A stretch of 64,000 nucleotides of DNA from Isoetes taiwanensis (taxonomy: Eukaryota; Streptophyta; Lycopodiopsida; Isoetales; Isoetaceae), in contig JAJEKV010000083.1 in the NCBI GenBank assembly GCA_021234155.1, forward strand, positions 3,810,573-3,874,572, in the 5' to 3' direction. This document shows positions 11,901 through 22,868 of the stretch, in pieces (position 1 is the first letter of the stretch; every line of letters begins with the position of its first letter). The position numbers and the translations under genes were made by a program. The notes below the pieces were generated by a model that saw nothing but the letters and a program-made list of their open reading frames with translations, was not told the DNA's origin and searched no databases.

Positions 11901-14900
11901 AATGCATGCACTAGTGATAGGGTAGTCTACAGTGCATGTAATAATAGTAGTAGTGCTGCAACCTTGCAAGAGTCGCAGCCTTCCTACCACTTTGAGAGCA
12001 TAGGTTGACCAGCAAATTCTAGGCACTGTTTAATTCAGATGTAAGAAGAACAATTTTATATACCTTACTATCTCGCATAGCCTGCAGATGAAATATGTTC
12101 CAGAATGGCTTTCCTGAAACATGAAATGTGAAAATGAGATATGTGTGGACCAACCTAAATAAATAGATAATTTAAGGGAAGAAATAAAGACCCCATAGAA
12201 CTGGTGGGAGATAACCAATTTGAAAGCCAAAGGAGCTGATCAATCTCAAAGCTTTAAAAACTAGCCTATCTCTCCGTTCTCAACTATTTGACCAGTTATA
12301 GGAGATAACTTAGCACGGTATGTTGCATGGGTTTATACAGCTCATTCTACTTGGGCTATATGCTTTTAACAGAAATTCATAACAGTAGTACAAAAGTATG
12401 ATGACGAAAACTTGCCACTTTTTGTATAATTTAAAATTTGCACTGTTATGTTCTTCTGCTCTCTTATCGCATCACGTATCTCTTGCACAGTTTCAGGATC
12501 TGTGCCAGGTCCCTGTAGAAACCTGCCATTTGCAGAATGATGTTAAATTAAATAGTAATACAAACATTGATAATTAGCTATTTTCAAAAACCAGATTTAT
12601 GTTATGCATCTGCCTGCACATGCATGCATTGTGTAACTAGTGGATCCGTTCGGATAGACTTTAGGACTTGTTACAAGGTTGTTATGGACATTCTCGTCCT
12701 GTAAAACATGTAGTCGACTCTTTCTTTTAATCATTTTAGCTGCTCTCTTGCCCTTTTCACATTCCTTCTTGCTTCTTGCCCTGTGTGTTTGAGCTTCTTG
12801 CTCTTCACAGGTTCAACATCTTAAGATATATATGTGGCATGCATTCGAAGAGGTTTAATGAAGATCTCAGCCAGCTGATTCTCACATATATACACCAAAA
12901 TCATGTGGATTTCTAACAGTCTCATGCCTTGATGAGCTTTTTTCCCATCCAGCCTGAGCTTCCTGCTGACCGCAGGCCACTCTTCTTTGAACTTAAGACA
13001 AATGCCCTTGAGGACCACACATTTCAAGAGTCATTTGACAAATGTCCTTGAGGCCATGCATTAGATCGAATCTATAGCAGTTCTTGTTGTCTTTGGACAC
13101 CATCTCTCCTTGCTTTGGCGGGTTAACAGGGGTTAAAGTGCACGGAATAGATGCCAAATCTGCTTCTCTAAATGTTCAACAGAATAGGGTGTACATGGTT
13201 CAACCACAGGGATTTAAAGAGAAAAGCATAAGCTAAGAGATTCCAAGCTCAGTCATTGTTGGCTAAAACAAAGATGAAGGTGCTCGAACGTAACTCAAAT
13301 ATCAAGGGTATGTTCTTTTCTGCTGCAGATCCTAGCCTTTATAGCAAGTTTGAAGGTGAAGAAATTGCAATTGTAGTTGCAGCAACAGCACAGTATACCT
13401 TATAGCCGTGGCAACAACTGTACTAAATCAGCGAGCAAGCACCAAGTTCAGTAATCTGTAGAGCATTGTCGAGCACTAATAACCTCTGCACTTATTCAGT
13501 TAGTAAAGTTATTGGATTGGTCAGAATACAGGTACTCCGGCCTTAAGGGGCACGACCAAATTTAGTTTTCCATGCATGCATTATATTACATATTTGTTCC
13601 AATACCAAACGACAATGGCCATGCTCTTAGCTAGTTTTCTTATGGCATGTGCCTTATTGGCATCTTTGACAACAACTGATGATCTTCTATTGTCCCAGCG
13701 ACAGCAATAAGTGTCATTCTAAAGGCCTGCATCTTCTTCAGCCTTGTTATCAAGGACAATTGGTTCAAGAATACCTTTAGCATGATCTACTGAAACTTTA
13801 AGCGTACACAACGAGAAGCTTCAATACTTACAAAGTATTGGGTGCTCCAGAAAATTTCAGGCTAGTCGTTTACCAAGAGAGGAAGCAAATCCGAAGTGTT
13901 AGATTACCTATAACTACACTCTAAAGTTTTATAGGAACAAGGGGCCTCCTAGAACTAACGGAATCCTTTCTTTTATACAAAGTTTCCACTATTCCAGGAT
14001 AAGGGACCTTCAAGTATATATTTCTCTTTCCAAAGATATAGAAATCGGGACATGGGTTATGCTTACCGACAATTTCTCCCCAGGATCTCTTCACGTGTAT
14101 ACTCAGTCAGTTCCAAAAAAGAATCTGATGCAAATATCTGCAAAAATGCATGAAAATTGCCAGAACTGAGAGAACTTAAAATTCTATGGAGATCAACAAA
14201 AAGGAAAATGTTTTTAGCTGTCACACAAAAGAACATAATGATCTGCTCAGATCTGATGAAGTCGTGGACACCTACAGATTCTATTTCAATTTGCTTGGCC
14301 ATTCATCAGCAACGTATCTCAAAATCTGACTATAACCACTTGCTTTCCATGATTTATAAGAATATCATGACTAGAAATAGAGCAAATCTCAAGAGAAAAA
14401 ATATCAGAACAGGAGAAAAAGAATAACAATGTCAAAATTAGCCAGCTCAAATTGCAAAAACTTAAGACAGTTGTGAAGGAGAAACAAGGAGAAACCAACA
14501 GATGGTGGGTGGAAGTGGTTAAAGCCAGCAGAACAAGTCGATGATGTAAAAACCACTATCTCTGCCACCCTCACCTCAAGAAAAAAAACGTGAAAAACAA
14601 AGGACATTGGAAAAATATGAACACTTATCAAATCTAAGTATAGATCAACTAGGCCCTTCAAAAGTATTCGTCCAAAATAATTTGGATATTCAAGATCGTG
14701 GCATTTACAGATTCTGGCATTAAACAATGGATGTGGCAGCCTGGCCCTAATTATCCATTAGCAGCAACATTGCAGGGTCTTAAAGGAAGGAGGGGTTTAC
14801 AAATATTCCGACACTTGTTCATGGATGAAGATTGAACCATTAACACAAGAGAAGATGCTGAAGTTGCCAAAGTGGGAAAAATCAAGATGGTCAGGTAGCA

Positions 14901-17900
14901 ATTTTATCATGATCAGATTGATTTTAAACTTCCTATATCCCCAGATCGAGATCTATTCTGCATCACTTCGAGCAGCTTTATGTCTCAAACACTTGGCTAA
15001 GCTCTGCCGCTGCCCATTGAAAGAAGATTGAATTTGGACAAATGCTTTGCTCATGGCTTTATTGTGAGACCTGGCTACTTACATGTTGGCTGCCCAATAG
15101 TGCGAGGTTTTCAATAGGACAATTTAGAGTGCCTTCCCACCATGGAGAGGCTAGGCATATTAATTGCGAACAAAAAGCGTCCCATGATCTTGATTTGATT
15201 GTGCAACTTTGGAAGATAAAACTGCCTCTTTAAAGATCTAATAACCTTGCAGAAGATCAAGCAGAACGCATGGCTCTATTAGTCATGAACTCTCCAAACA
15301 ACAAAGGAGCGTATTCCAAAAAAAGAAAAAAACGGAGAAATGATGAGGACAAAAGGTCCAAGACAACCAGAGATAACTTTCTTCACTGTTAAAAGACCAT
15401 CCGTGCTGACAAAGAGATGGTATAAGCAAGGACTCACTGAGAAAAAGAAGTTTTGAGCCCAAGGGAGAAACATTAGCAGTTTTTACAAGAATAAAATAAT
15501 CAATAATGCAAAAACACAAGTCGTCATTGCTGAAGAGGAAGTCTAATAGGCAACAAAGGGACCAAGTGCTAACATAAGGACTTATTTTAGGGTGACCAAT
15601 AGGGCCATCCCTGCAAGGCTGAAGATTTTCTATCCTTTGTCATAGTTACATTGAGGAGGATCATCTCCCAGCAGGTCCAAACTTTGTACGTATGCGGCCT
15701 CAAAACCCTATGGATCTGCAGCAGATGTTATTTAAATTCTTTCTTTCTTTTTTCTTCTTTCTTCCCTTCTTTGTTTCTTGTTGTCTATAATCTCGCTCTT
15801 GGAAGTCTCTAGAAAGAAAAAGCAGGCAGCCAAAAAACGCATAAACGGTCATTTAAGGGAGAGAACAAAACCCATCATTCTTGGACCAGCATCTAAGAAA
15901 AAGACAAAAATTTCTTAAAGTTCTAACGTGCTTTTTTTTTTTTTTTTGGTGGGTAAATTCTAGGTGGTCACAATGAACCCCTAGCTGTTCAGGAACTGAT
16001 GTAATAATTGGTCACATACACATCTTCCCCAGATGTTAATATAATCTTTCTTTCGTATACAGCCATATGCAGAAAGCACAAAGCACTAAGATGAGAAGAT
16101 AGAACTCACTATAGGATTATCTGGTAACCTTGGATCTGTAATTACAAAATTCTTCTCAATACGTTCAAGTGTGGTTGCTAAGTCTATGCCTTTCCTCACT
16201 TCCTTTACACGCTCCATATGATCAGCTTCATCAAGTGTTTCCAAACCAGGAAACTTGGTAGTGCTTGGCTTCCTTGCCAATACAAAGCAATCAATAATTA
16301 ATCTAATTGCATCAAAATGCCAGATATAAATGCCTTCTAGCAGGGAAAATGAAATTACAATTACCCAAACAATGAGAAGAAACCTGAACGTCTTCGACCA
16401 CGTTTCATCTCTTCTTTCGCAATAGGAGCAGCTTCAGAGATCTCCTTAAGCCCACTCTTGTAATCTTTGGTAACATTTCCCCCAAAAACAATGTAGGAAT
16501 TTAGAACTTATAACCTCCACAAAAATCTTAAGAAATACCTGTTCTTGATTTCTTAGTTGAAAAAAGGCCCTGAACATCATCCAATAGTTCTGAAAGTGAA
16601 CTAGTTACTTTGTCCTTCTGCCGTGCTGTAATTCACATTTGTAATTTCCATGGCCTTTTATGAGTTTGATTTGAATATCTGTCAGTAAACATTCTCTTTT
16701 CTTTTTCAACTGTTTACCATCATATTTGATAAGAGATTCTGAAAGACCATTTGGACGCAATGCTCTATCCTTCCCTCCTTCAGTGTATTTGCTTACTTCA
16801 ACCAGCATACTGCATAGTTGAAACATGAAAGAAATGAACATTAAGTAAGTGGTAGATGGGACAGTGTGTTTATGTGGGAAATAGATCATTCTAGTCTCAT
16901 AGATACAAGCAGACTCCTGAAGACGATAATAAACCTTTCACTCTTCATCCTTCCATAAAAGCATGCAATACTCCCCAATGCCTTCATGGACATATCACTT
17001 ACCCAATGAACTTTAAAAGTTTTCCAGATTCGTCTTTAATTGGTGCCACCGTAAGAAGATTCCAGAATGCAGTTCCATTCTTCTTGTAGTTAAGCAATCG
17101 TCCACAAAAAGGTTCTCCTGCATTCAATGCAGCTCGGATCTTTGCAACTTCAACCGGGTCTGTATCGGCTCCCTGAAGAAACCGGCTGTAAAGAAATGCA
17201 AGCAGAATGGTAAATATAAGCATGACCACACTGAATATACTTCCACATGCACTTTCATCAGTTTTGATGCAACATATGCCTTCTTGACTTGAACTTTGGG
17301 AAAAAAAATTCATGCAGACTCATCAGTCCGAGATGCAAATTTACAACTGCTTCTGCAAATGCAACACATGTCTTTTTAAAGTAGCTACATGCCACTATTA
17401 AAAGAAATAGTTTGTTTAGACAAGAACGAACCAGTTTTTTCCAATTACTTGGTTTGGAGTATAGCCCGTCATGGTGAAGAAGCCCGCGCTTGCATAAAGA
17501 ACGGGATGGTTTGGATCAAGTGCATCTGCAACGACAAACGTTTGCTCAAAAGAAGAGAGGACGTCTTTCAGTTCTTTGGATAATCGAGGTATACGCTTGT
17601 AATCATCTACTTCATTTCCAGTATCAGAATCGCCAGAAGTTCTTGAAGCTCCTAGGGCATTATTTGGCTTATCTTCTCTAGAACGCCGTGCTTCTACGCC
17701 CGTTATGGTGGTTGATCCTGCATCTGCTTTCAAAATTAATCCCCATTCTGCAGCTCTTTTTGCCGCTGCTTCCACTTCCTTTGCTGCCCCTATTTTTTTC
17801 TCAATTTTAGAAGGATTTCTATTCTTTTCATCGTCTTCCAATTCCTTTTTTCGTAATTCCACGTTTCCTTCATCTTGATCTTCTGATTTTTCTTCGAAAC

Positions 17901-18069
17901 GCACAGATGAAGGACCAGCAATTGTCTTGATTGTTTTTCTGCTTGGATCAAACACTTCAAGCGAACCTCGAGCATCTCTTGTCAATTGTGTTTGCACACG
18001 GTTTTCTATGCCAAGCTGTGCTAGTAGTGCACGTAGATCTTTTTCTCTGCCTGCTGAATCTGCAGCCAT
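2985..18069 (-). CDS. PHOT: Phototropin, blue-light receptor kinase (complete, 930 aa)
   Basis: This gene encodes a plasma-membrane-associated blue-light receptor. Two LOV domains bind FMN, and light-driven adduct formation on LOV2 releases the C-terminal AGC-VIII kinase; the family drives phototropism, chloroplast movement and stomatal opening. The sequence shows LOV1 at about residues 178-280 with GKNCRFLQ (Cys213), and LOV2 at about 408-510 with GRNCRFLQ (Cys444). The kinase has a GSGDTG loop at 601-606, Lys623 in [14 protein letters not shown] with Asp719, and the family's DFD in place of DFG at 737-739. The long activation segment ends in GTEEYIAPE, and the protein ends in GSSGLF. Length is within the usual 900-1000. 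All 23 exons join in phase without a stop. The ATG at 18,069 sits in AACAATGGC; an upstream open frame has no ATG. PHOT1 versus PHOT2 cannot be decided. Confidence 0.97.
4775..5221. mobile_element. TRIM element (miniature LTR retrotransposon) inside a phototropin intron
   Basis: Two direct 144-bp terminal repeats (4775-4918 and 5078-5221) both start TGTAACAGACCC and end AACGTTACA. The 5-bp target duplication ATTTC lies outside each end (4770-4774 and 5222-5226). A copia-type primer-binding site TGGTATCAAAGC follows the first repeat by 2 bp (4921-4932). The 159-bp interior has no coding capacity, which defines a TRIM. The two repeats differ at about a dozen sites, so the insertion is old. It sits in the 2.65-kb intron between coding exons 20 and 21. 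Confidence 0.88.
5648..5955 (+). repeat. 300-bp polypyrimidine tract in a phototropin intron
   Basis: The plus strand is almost pure C and T, with irregular TTCC, CCTTT and TCTTCC runs, so the transcribed RNA carries a 300-nt purine tract. It is low-complexity and not a simple microsatellite. Three overlapping open frames across it are composition artefacts. Mirror-symmetric runs could form triplex DNA, which is inference only. Confidence 0.8.
12114..12415 (-). other. GC-AG intron of the phototropin gene
   Basis: Coding exon 8 ends ...TACACAAAAAGTG and is followed by the donor GCAAGT; exon 9 begins after TTTCAG. Only this GC donor keeps the reading frame through NYTKSGKPFWN, the conserved LOV2 strand. 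The nearby GT in AAAAGTGG breaks the frame. GCAAGT is the usual consensus of the rare GC-AG class. The intron is 302 nt long. Confidence 0.85.
12829..13010 (-). mobile_element. Ty1/copia C-terminal scrap in a phototropin intron (fossil)
   Basis: The minus strand reads [14 protein letters not shown], the end of copia pol (usual form: TNDQLADIFTKPL). The scrap is short, has no LTRs recognised beside it, and is old. It lies in the intron between coding exons 7 and 8. Confidence 0.5.
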
Positions 18070-18116
18070 TGTTTTTGAATCAAACAAGGTAAGGTATATA
18101 CGCTTCACAATGTAGT

Positions 18117-18198
18117 CTGCAAATTCAATTTCATGGCTTCAGTTCAGAATACAGAATCATAAAAATTTGAAAACCCCGAAATCTCAAAAAAATCTTAC
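18117..18198 (-). other. Probable 5'-UTR intron of the phototropin gene
   Basis: Upstream of the start codon the minus strand has a strong donor (TTTCAAG then GTAAGATT at 18,198) and an acceptor (AATTTGCAG ending at 18,117). Together they define an 82-nt leader intron that ends 47 nt before the ATG. This is inference from splice-site quality only; transcript data would settle it. Confidence 0.55.
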
Positions 18199-18622
18199 CT
18201 TGAAACTTGAGCTAGAATCTGAGCACAATGGAACAGGAAAAAGGTGTTTAAACGATTGATTAAGCTGAGTTAGTTACGTTTCAACTGATCATGGACAAAA
18301 TAAAGGATGCATTTGTAGATATATTAGATACCTTTCCGCCGGATGTCTACAAAGCTGCCAGCATCTGACAGAAATGCTGGGAAAAATGTTGACACAGAGA
18401 TTATGTTCAGCCATTCTTCTGCAGGCAAGGTTATTTACAGCACAGATTATGAGGCTCAAATCAGGAGGGTGGTGGTCGTGTGGTACCACAATACAAAAGA
18501 AGATGGAGATGCCGCAGGACTCATAAAGGACCTTTAATGTATTAGTGCAACTATCTTAAAGTAGCTATGGTCCGTTTATCTACTTGTCATGTTGCTCTTC
18601 CTTCCTTTATCAAATAGACTAA
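18199..18622 (-). promoter_or_regulatory. Upstream region of the phototropin gene
   Basis: No gene is seen here. On the minus strand a TATA-like stretch (CTAATATATCTAC, about 18,316-18,330) lies roughly 250 nt above the ATG, at a plausible distance for a leader with one small intron. It is a weak guess, since AT-rich DNA gives such matches by chance. Confidence 0.3.
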
Positions 18623-18827
18623 TGGGCCGTTCACATTATCGCATTTTGGGTCAGCGAATGTAAGCAGCTGATTCCGTGCTGCTTCAAATATCTCCGGCTG
18701 AATCAGCCACGCGGGATGCTACCCGCGACAGCTGAATCCTCATAACGGGCTGAATTTTTTTTGGCTCAGCTCGAGTTCAGCAAGGACTCAGCCGTCCCAC
18801 CCGCAATCTGTCCATGTGAACCCAGCA
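18623..18827. mobile_element. Tourist-like MITE (PIF/Harbinger type)
   Basis: This 205-bp element has 14-bp imperfect inverted ends (left TGGGCCGTTCACAT; right end read inward TGCTGGGTTCACAT). It is flanked on both sides by TAA (18,620-18,622 and 18,828-18,830), the TWA target duplication of Tourist/Harbinger elements. The interior repeats GCTGAATC-type motifs and has no coding capacity. It lies about 0.55 kb upstream of the phototropin start codon. Confidence 0.7.
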
Positions 18828-18933
18828 TAAAAAAGTATTGTGCTTTCTCTGGCCCGGTGACTGTGATAGTTGGTGGGGGTCTTCTCCTAGTTTGATTTGG
18901 GCTAAATGCCCTTGTTTCCTATGCCGTACGTTA

Positions 18934-19961
18934 GAGCCTGTTCACATGGAGTGAAGGCGCCTTAAACCTCGGTCCTCGGAGATTCTACAAATCCAACCAG
19001 TCTCGACCATTGGATCCAGAGAGGTTATTTCGCATAATGTCTCCGAGTATTCCTTTTTCAAGTATATTCTAGTGATTATCGTAATAACTTCCCGGATATT
19101 CGTTGACAGAAGAATATTCGTACCTTCACGTTCTGCCTTCGCCACCATAGCATGCCCATACACAGCTTCTGTGGACGTTTCTAGGGTCTGGGTGCGATGC
19201 TTATCCAAAACGAAGTCTTGAACATAGTATGAAAAGCACAAACACCATCAGCCTCCTCCTGCCATAGCCGACTGTTTATGCCAGAAAAGCCTTTCTTAGA
19301 GCTAAAAATAATACAGTTTTGCATCCAAAGTTTTGGAGAGCTATTCAAGCATTAGGTGGAAGATTGTGGAGTCCATGCAAACTCCTGAATGACGGAATTA
19401 CTTCTCTGCTTCCTTTCAGAGGACAATCATTGCTTTTGATGATTTGGTTCTTGTCTTAAGACATAGCAGGCCTTTTAACAGCCCAGCTTAATTTCAAGGC
19501 CACGAGAAAGGAAGGAAAATTTGGAAACAAGGGAGCCGGAATTCGAAGGCTCAGAAAGCGCAGTTTAGCTCCAAAATTAAAATTACTTAAAAGAAAGCTT
19601 GGGTTCTCTGTTTTCTGGCAAAGAAGCCATAACTGCAGAGGAGAAGGAAGGGTTGGATTTAATGTGTTTATGATGCAGATTCGTCTACAATGCATGAAGT
19701 ATGCCTTCCTCCAACCATTTACCATTGATTTCTTTCTCAAGATCCACAGTATTCAAGAAGAGCAAGCATTAGACTGCCTTGCCCTTTACATCCAGTTCCA
19801 GTTCGTCTATGAAGCTGTGAAGCTATGAAGCAGAGTGTGACAAAAGAACCTCCTCGGACCGAGGTTTAAGGGAGGTCAACCCTCCCCTCTCGCGGGTCAT
19901 GGCAACATAACCCGCTCGAGATGAGGGTTAACCTCCTCTTCACCTTCATGTAAAAAGGCTC
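18934..19961. mobile_element. 1-kb inverted-repeat DNA element related to the neighbouring MITE
   Basis: The left end GAGCCTGTTCACATGG pairs with a right end that reads inward GAGCCTTTTTACATGAAGG. Further in, CCTTAAACCTCGGTCCTCGG pairs with its complement at about 19,854-19,873. The GTTCACAT core resembles the MITE at 18,623. TTA precedes the left end, but the right flank has TTA only after four extra bases, so the target duplication is unproven. No transposase was recognised. Confidence 0.55.
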
Positions 19962-20760
19962 ACCCTTATACATGGGCCATCACCTGCCATCGCCAATTAG
20001 CACAGGGCAAAACAGGGCCGATTCAATCTTTCTAAATAACTAAGTAATATAGGCCATCAAAAACATTACATTTTTTGTTACGAAGCAAACCCAGGTTGAT
20101 GTGTTTTTCATTGATTGGCCCAACACAGATTTTCCTGAAGGACACTAGTATTTCTGTAGTTCTAACAATCTTTCAGCCAGAGCTTTAACCATTTTTTGGT
20201 CGAGCTTTGTTGCTGCAATGATTCCATGTCCATTATTGGTCCTTATATTATTTGATTTGCAGCCAAGGGTCTACTATAAGTAGTGGGTTCATTTTTAAAT
20301 TATTTTCTCGCGGTACTTACCTTGGTTATGGTGGAGGTGGATTATTATAAAATGTTCTATCATAGTTAGTACCGCAATTGAGGAAGTTGATGTGTTTTTT
20401 ACTGATCGGTCCAACGCAGATTTTATTGAGTTCCACTAATATTGTTGTAATTCGAAAAATATTTCAGCATATATTGTCTTTACCAAGGATCCAAAACTTT
20501 AACATCCAAGTTCACCTATTTTTCCAGTAGAGTTTTGTTGCCGCATCGGTTCGACGTCCATGATTGGGCCTTATGTTATTCAACTTGCAGCTTGATTTTT
20601 AGATTCTTTTCCAGTGGTGCTTACTTGGAGGATCACCATATGTATGGGCTAAAGTTTCATCAGATAGGTTCGAAATTCAGAACTATATGGTATAAGTGTT
20701 GATCGGTTGTTTTTACAATCCTCGAAGTAATGGGTGTAAGTTCTAATGTATTAGGTATTG
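19962..20760. repeat. Diverged direct duplication (units at 20,095-20,330 and 20,388-20,625)
   Basis: Two adjacent units of about 235 bp share ordered blocks: GTTGATGTGTTTTT, then GATTGGCCCAAC or GATCGGTCCAAC, TTTGTTGC, and CCTTATATTATTTGA or CCTTATGTTATTCAA. They end near GGTACTTAC or GGTGCTTAC. Identity looks like roughly 70-75 percent by eye. The units have no coding sequence and lie directly upstream of the gypsy integrase piece. Confidence 0.6.
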
Positions 20761-20764
20761 TAGG

Positions 20765-21076
20765 CCATACTGCTTCATGGGATGCCCCGCACCATTATTT
20801 CAAACTGGGCCCCTAAGTTTGTTAGTGCATTTTGGAGGGATTTCTTTACCACTATTCAAACTAAGCTTGCTATGAGCACAATTTACCACCCACAGACGGA
20901 TGGCCAAACAAAGCGTACCAATCGCATAATCGAAGATATGCTACGTAACTACGTCTGGAACAAGCAATTCCAATGGGCAGATTATATCCACTTGGTGGAG
21001 TTTGCATATAGCAGTTCTAGGCAGGAGTCTTCGAGGATGTCTCGTTTTATGATCAATTATAGAGTGAAAGCATGAT
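20765..21076 (+). mobile_element. Chromovirus-type Ty3/gypsy integrase core, outer element of a nest (fossil)
   Basis: Readable integrase motifs are MPRTIISNWAPKF, FWRDFF, STIYHPQTDGQTKRTN and WADYIHLVEFAY, typical of plant chromoviruses. The element is interrupted at 21,076 by the hAT-like insertion. Same-strand gypsy sequence resumes after it at 26,392, where the matching target duplication lies. It is old and broken in several places. Confidence 0.85.
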
Positions 21077-21499
21077 AGGGTATACAATAAAAATTTATCT
21101 AACAGGTACCTTTCTGTGTACTTCTGTAGAAGTATACAAATGTATATTAGAGTAACTAAATTGTATACTCATCCAAAACCAGTTGTACTAAGATTAAGTG
21201 TAACAAGTAGACAATGTTCTAAGGTACTTCTTAACACTAACAAGATCTACAAAAACTAAGCTACATCATCATCTTTGAGTATCCAGACTAGAGGTACTTC
21301 TGGTAACACATCAAAAATGATGCCCACATCCTCCTTAAAATCCCCCGTAAAAACCCCCTCAAAATCCCCCTTTTCTTGGAATAGCACTGATTTTCAGAAA
21401 CGGGGTATTTGGCCACATTCCCCCCCTTTGTGATTTTGTAGATTAGTATCCTCTTATTTGAAGTTTTTTTTATATCCCCTATTGTCATATGTAATGTTC

Positions 21500-22030
21500 A
21501 TACCCCATTTCTAACAATTAATGTTCATACCCTTTTCTAACAACTATCCCCCTTTGTGATTTTGTAGTTTAATGTACCCTTATTCCGTTCATACCCCTCT
21601 TCTCAACCATCCTTCTTTTATGTTTTCATACCCCTTTCTAGGAACAATCCCCCTTTGTGATTTTGTAGTTTAATATACCCTTATTCCGTTCATACCCCTC
21701 TTCTCAACTATCCTCCTCTTCTGTTTAATATCCCCTTATTCCGTTCATACCCCTTTTATGTTTATACTCCTTTTCCGTTCATACTCCTTTTATGTTTAAT
21801 ATCCCCTTATTCCGTTCATACCCCTCTTCTCAACCATCCTCATTTGTAATTTAATATCCCAGACTGTTAATACCCTTTTCTCAAAAATCCCCCCTTTGTG
21901 ATTTTTTGTTTAATATCCCCTTATTCCATTCATACCCCTCTTCTCAACCATCCCCCTTTTGTGACCTTGTATTTAATATCCCGTATTTACTTAATACCCT
22001 TTTCTCAACAATCCCCCTTTTTTATTTTGT
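21500..22030 (+). repeat. Degenerate C/T-rich satellite near the left end of the hAT-like element
   Basis: Irregular units are built from blocks such as TTATTCCGTTCATACCCC, CTTCTCAACCATCC and CCCCCTTTGTGATTTTGTAG. They repeat about every 60-100 bp with much divergence. The array is non-coding. Confidence 0.7.
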
Positions 22031-22687
22031 AGTTTTATTTTGTAGTTTACTTAGATAAGATAATAAAGCATATGAAGATGTAGATTTGATTGCAGATAGG
22101 ACGGAATTGGATGTGGATTCTATAAAACAAATTATATTCCATAAAAAAAAAAGAGAAACTGAAAATTATATGCAATTTCTTAAGACCAAGACCATGAATA
22201 TAGAAAGAACAAGTCAGTAAATCAGTCTATTAAGAGATGAAAGATCAGTACATTAGTCATTCCTTATAGCCTGCCAACTATGAGCTGACATCGAAAAACA
22301 AATCAAAAACAAATCAGATACACAAAACCCCACTTGGTGAGCATTTTTTTGGCAGCCAACCCAGAATTTTGCTCTAGTAAGTGCTTTACTACTAGATCTA
22401 GCTTCTCTAATTGACTGATAATTACAATACATACCATTCAACGTGGCCAATAACACCAGCTCGCTGGCCTATCTCTAGAAATAAGGAGCACGCGAGATCC
22501 ACAGAAGTCAAAAGATGGATAGTACAAATCATCAGTTCCAATAACGTCAGGTTCTTGAAAGAAACTTGATGACACTTATATTTGCCAAGGTCAAAGGAAA
22601 TTCCATCAGAGTAGCCAATGAAAATGTGATTTGCTTACCATTCTGAATGTAAATCAGAGCACATTTAATAAAAACAGAGTAGAAATT

Positions 22688-22868
22688 TCAGGAAACATAC
22701 TGCAGCAATCTTTGTTGTAACAACCCATTATCCAAAGCTTGAAAGCATAATTTGGAGGAGTGAAATAGGTTACCTGCAGTAAACCATGCATCGATTAGCC
22801 ATATGCTGGGTAATGATACAAGCACTGACAGGTAAGCAATAATTTCACTCGGCTCTTCGCCCTTCACC
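22688..22868 (-). pseudogene. Exon-like segment of an unidentified membrane protein, captured in the hAT-like element
   Basis: The minus strand has an open segment after a TTTGGTGAAG boundary. It encodes a hydrophilic KGEEPSE start and then a hydrophobic run (IIAYLSVLVSLPSIWLI), and it ends in ACTGCAG before GTAACC. The same layout (KGEKP, then AYLSSLV, LPSLLLI, then GCAG before GTAACC) recurs at about 39,731-39,822 with clear nucleotide similarity, but with two stops. The family is not recognised. A shared exon-like block suggests that this element picked up host sequence. Confidence 0.45.

Larger units (their letters stand above)
2985..18069 (-). other. Exon map of the phototropin gene
   Basis: Coding exons in transcript order, each bounded by readable splice sites: 18069-17432, 17185-17003, 16809-16718, 16625-16539, 16464-16365, 16272-16110, 14137-14067, 12522-12416, 12113-12064, 11671-11567, 11437-11378, 10978-10889, 10601-10528, 10109-10025, 9120-9040, 8860-8757, 8518-8469, 7561-7455, 6707-6588, 6494-6443, 3794-3682, 3405-3265, 3104-2985. 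They sum to 2,793 nt, or 930 codons plus stop. The phase at every junction was checked by hand. The LOV1 and LOV2 cysteine codons lie at or next to exon junctions 1/2 and 7/8. The largest intron (3795-6442, 2.65 kb) falls after the APE region of the kinase; the next largest is 14138-16109. No coding sequence other than element scraps was recognised in the introns. Confidence 0.93.

Noticed and set aside
12412-12420. GT donor in AAAAGTGG for phototropin exon 8
   Set aside because: It would break the frame and the conserved KSGKPFWN strand, whereas the adjacent GC donor preserves both.
18070-18108. Upstream extension of the phototropin frame
   Set aside because: The extension begins at a GTG codon, has no ATG, and probably crosses a leader-intron acceptor; the ATG at 18,069 has a good context.
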